This document shows, piece by piece, positions 60,764 to 64,000 of a DNA stretch of 64,000 nucleotides. Each line of letters begins with the position of its first letter. Position 1 is the stretch's first letter. A program made the position numbers and the translations under genes. The stretch comes from DASRDZ01 sp035569495 (lineage in GTDB: Bacteria > Chloroflexota > Dormibacteria > Aeolococcales > Aeolococcaceae), in the NCBI GenBank assembly GCA_035569495.1, contig DATMMX010000011.1, positions 1-64,000 of the forward strand, given 5' to 3'. Under the pieces are notes generated by a model. That model saw only the letters and a list, made by a program, of their open reading frames with translations, did not search any database and was not told the DNA's origin.

Positions 60764-61995
60764 ACGGCGGGTGTCTGTCCGGGAATGTTGAATTCCCGCT
60801 TGAGCTCGCTGCGCGCGATCGACATCTTGTGCACCTCGTCGGGCCCGTCCGCGAAGCGCAGGGTGCGAGCGTGCGCGTACATCTGCGCCAGCGGCGTGTC
60901 CTGCGACACCCCGGCGGCGCCGTGCGCCTGCATCGCCCGGTCGATCACCGCCAGGGCGACGCGCGGGGCGATCACTTTGATGGCGCTGATCTCGAAGCGC
61001 GCCCCGTCCTTGCCCACGGTGTCCATCAGCCACGCCGCCTTGAGGGTCAGCAGGCGTGCCTGCTCGATCTCCAGCCGCGACTCGGCGATCCAGTCCTGGA
61101 TCACGCCCTGCTCGGCGAGCGGCTTGCCGAAGGCGACCCGCGACTTGACCCGCTGCACCATCGACTCGTAGGCGCGCTCGGCCATGCCGATGGCGCGCAT
61201 GCAGTGGTGGATGCGTCCGGGGCCGAGCCGCGCCTGGGCGATGAGGAAGCCGCTGCCCTCCTCGCCGAGCAGGTTGCTCGCCGGCACGCGCACGTTGTCG
61301 TAGACCACCTCGACGTGGCCGTGGCCTTCGTCGTAGCCGAACACCGAGAGGGTGCGCAGCACCTTGACGCCGGGCGTGTCGATGGGCACCAGCACCATCG
61401 ACTGCTGCATGTAGCGGTGGGCGTCGGGGTTGGTCTTGCCCATCACGATGAGGATGCGGCAGCGCGGGTCGGCGGCCCCGCTGGTCCACCACTTTCTGCC
61501 ATTGACGACATATTCGTCGCCGTCGCGGGTGATGGCGGTGCGGATGTTGGTGGCGTCGCTGCTGGCCACGTCGGGCTCGGTCATCGAGAACGCCGAGCGG
61601 ATCTGGCCTTCGAGCAGCGGCTCCAGCCACCGCTCCTGCTGCGCGGGGGTGCCGAACTGGGCGAGGATCTCCATGTTGCCGGTGTCGGGCGCGGCGCAGT
61701 TGAGCGCCTCGGGGGCGATGAAGCTGCGCCCGGTGATCTCGGCGAGCGGGGCGTACTCGAGGTTGGTCAGGCCCGCGCCCCAGCGCTCATCGGGGAGGAA
61801 CAGGTTCCACAGGCCGCGCCTGCGGGCCTCGCGCTTGAGGTCCTCCATCACCGGCGGCGACGCGTGCGGGTCGTCGCCCGCGTGCACCTGCTCGACGAAG
61901 ACGCGCTCGGCGGGGTGGACGTGGCTGTCCATGAAGTCGAGGAGCTTCGACTTGAGCTCCCTGACCTTCGCGGTTTCCTCGAAGTCCAACGTCAC
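60760..61995 (-). CDS. Acyl-CoA dehydrogenase (ACAD10/11-like)
   Basis: The 411-residue flavoprotein begins MTLDFEETAKVRELKSKLLD and has SMTEPDVASSDATNIRTAIT, VVNGRKWWTSGAADPRCR, VFGYDEGHGHVEVVYDNVRV and MYAHARTLRFADGPDEVH, the last typical of the ACAD10/11 and FadE subgroup, where the acidic residue of DGPDEVH acts near the active site. Single gene between cfa (convergent) and glnA (terminator between). Confidence 0.92.
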   Translation of the reverse strand: MTLDFEETAKVRELKSKLLDFMDSHVHPAERVFVEQVHAGDDPHASPPVMEDLKREARRRGLWNLFLPDERWGAGLTNLEYAPLAEITGRSFIAPEALNCAAPDTGNMEILAQFGTPAQQERWLEPLLEGQIRSAFSMTEPDVASSDATNIRTAITRDGDEYVVNGRKWWTSGAADPRCRILIVMGKTNPDAHRYMQQSMVLVPIDTPGVKVLRTLSVFGYDEGHGHVEVVYDNVRVPASNLLGEEGSGFLIAQARLGPGRIHHCMRAIGMAERAYESMVQRVKSRVAFGKPLAEQGVIQDWIAESRLEIEQARLLTLKAAWLMDTVGKDGARFEISAIKVIAPRVALAVIDRAMQAHGAAGVSQDTPLAQMYAHARTLRFADGPDEVHKMSIARSELKREFNIPGQTPAV

Positions 61996-62056
61996 GCCTC
62001 CAGCCGGTCGTCCTGCGCAGTGCGCTGCCGCAGGGCATTCTGCCTTAAACGCAAAA

Positions 62057-62083
62057 GGGGGCCGGAGGATCGCTCCGGCCCCC
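62057..62083 (-). terminator. Rho-independent terminator of glnA
   Basis: An 11-bp perfect stem GGGGGCCGGAG/CTCCGGCCCCC with a five-base loop lies 18 bases downstream of the glnA stop, followed on the minus strand by TTTT. Confidence 0.9.
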
Positions 62084-62100
62084 TTCCTGACGACCGACGA

Positions 62101-63549
<1,449 letters not shown>

Positions 63550-63762
63550 GCGCTTCTCCTGTCGCCTTGTGGTGCGCGCCCCCGGTCAGGTCGGGCGATG
63601 GGCACGCGTGGTCGCGGTCGTCGGGGCAAGGGTAGGAGGCCGGTGGGTCGGCCTGCCATGGACGGCGCGCCCGAAGGGTCGATGGTCGATCTTGTGCGTG
63701 GCGCACAGGGCGCGGCGGGAGCCCGCATGCTGACCTGTGGTGCGGCGCGCACACAGAAGAAC

Positions 63763-63779
63763 AGAGAGCCCGCCTCTCT
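63763..63779 (-). terminator. Possible weak terminator after the ferredoxin gene
   Basis: AGAGAG and CTCTCT arms with a five-base loop, about 30 bases after the ferredoxin stop, followed by GTTCTTCTGT on the minus strand. Confidence 0.35.
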
Positions 63780-63809
63780 TGACCGGTCCGGCGACCGAGG
63801 ACCGCCTGG

Positions 63810-64000
63810 CTAGGCGGTGGGGAGCGGCTTCAACTCAAGGAGCCGGGAGCGCGTCCCCTCCTTGTCCTTGAAGTAGTCCCGGTTGATCTCGGTGTAGACC
63901 GCCCACTGGTCGGGGACGTCCTCCTCGGCGAAGATGGCGTCCACCGGACAGGGATCCACACAGGCCCCGCAGTCGATGCACTCGTCGGGGTCGATGAACA
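63810..64000 (-). CDS. Ferredoxin (4Fe-4S), 5' end outside window
   Basis: The minus-strand frame entering from the right edge encodes FIDPDECIDCGACVDPCPVD, a CxxCxxCxxxCP iron-sulfur motif, followed by AIFAEEDVPDQWAVYTEINR and a Lys/Arg-containing tail typical of 7Fe/8Fe ferredoxins of the FdxA type. The N-terminal half, with any additional cluster ligands, is beyond base 64000. It lies upstream of glnA on the same strand. Confidence 0.85.
   Translation of the reverse strand, partial: FIDPDECIDCGACVDPCPVDAIFAEEDVPDQWAVYTEINRDYFKDKEGTRSRLLELKPLPTA

Overview
The window is high-GC bacterial DNA (roughly 70 % by eye) with tightly packed genes, many ATGA/GTGA stop-start overlaps and frequent GTG starts. 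The gene content (R3H-domain SpoIIIAA-like ATPase, DarA-type c-di-AMP receptor, PdxS/PdxT, Flp pilin, many GT-C and GT2 glycosyltransferases, tRNA genes with encoded CCA) fits a terrestrial Chloroflexota / Candidatus Dormibacterota-like or actinobacterium-like organism. That placement is inferred from gene content alone; no rRNA is present.

Layout. 1-2.9 kb: 3' part of a secreted beta-propeller/phosphoesterase with an LPxT-like cell-wall tail. 2.9-9.1 kb: a leftward operon pdxS - methyltransferase - pdxT - double GNAT - R3H ATPase - tmk - darA (vitamin B6, dTMP, c-di-AMP sensing). 9.3-24.2 kb: an orphan Flp pilin and a large cell-surface polysaccharide locus (GT-C membrane proteins, polyprenyl-phosphate sugar transferase, flippase, GT2 enzymes, a GT2-GT4 fusion, a 2OG oxygenase, a methyltransferase). 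24.3-31.3 kb: a leftward fatty-acid operon (acyl-CoA dehydrogenase, TetR, acyl-CoA ligase, PlsC-like acyltransferase, aldehyde dehydrogenase, SRPBCC) with a candidate TetR operator at its head.

31.5-35.2 kb: accessory DNA. A tRNA-Pro(CGG) carries the left end of an integrated element; its 17-bp 3' end is repeated at 33040-33056. Between the copies lie a frameshifted tyrosine integrase, an Xis-like HTH gene and an aberrant tRNA-like cloverleaf. Beyond the right copy are a stand-alone Orc1/Cdc6-like AAA ATPase of lower GC, a small membrane protein, a degenerate small ORF and an IS3 transposase scrap. 35.4-41.7 kb: a probable acquired small-molecule module (MerR regulator with two matching operators, SDR, VOC protein, limonene-epoxide-hydrolase-like enzyme, methyltransferase, AhpD-like protein, internally deleted M24 peptidase, DHA2 efflux pump).

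41.8-64 kb: zinc-ribbon protein, GT-C mannosyltransferase-like protein, secreted neutral-ceramidase-like enzyme with a second LPxT-like tail, a two-component system, a translationally coupled PP2C phosphatase - Ser/Thr kinase - glutamine-synthetase-like trio, an APC amino-acid permease, a GHKL-type ATPase lacking its ATP-site motifs, a GT4-GH130 fusion paired with an alpha/alpha-toroid protein, a PrmC-like methyltransferase, Mug DNA glycosylase, DUF5658 protein, cyclopropane synthase, acyl-CoA dehydrogenase, glnA with terminator, and a ferredoxin cut by the window end.

Recurrent regulatory theme: many genes have an NANNNT (-10-like) hexamer ending 6-8 nt before the start codon and no Shine-Dalgarno, suggesting widespread leaderless transcripts.
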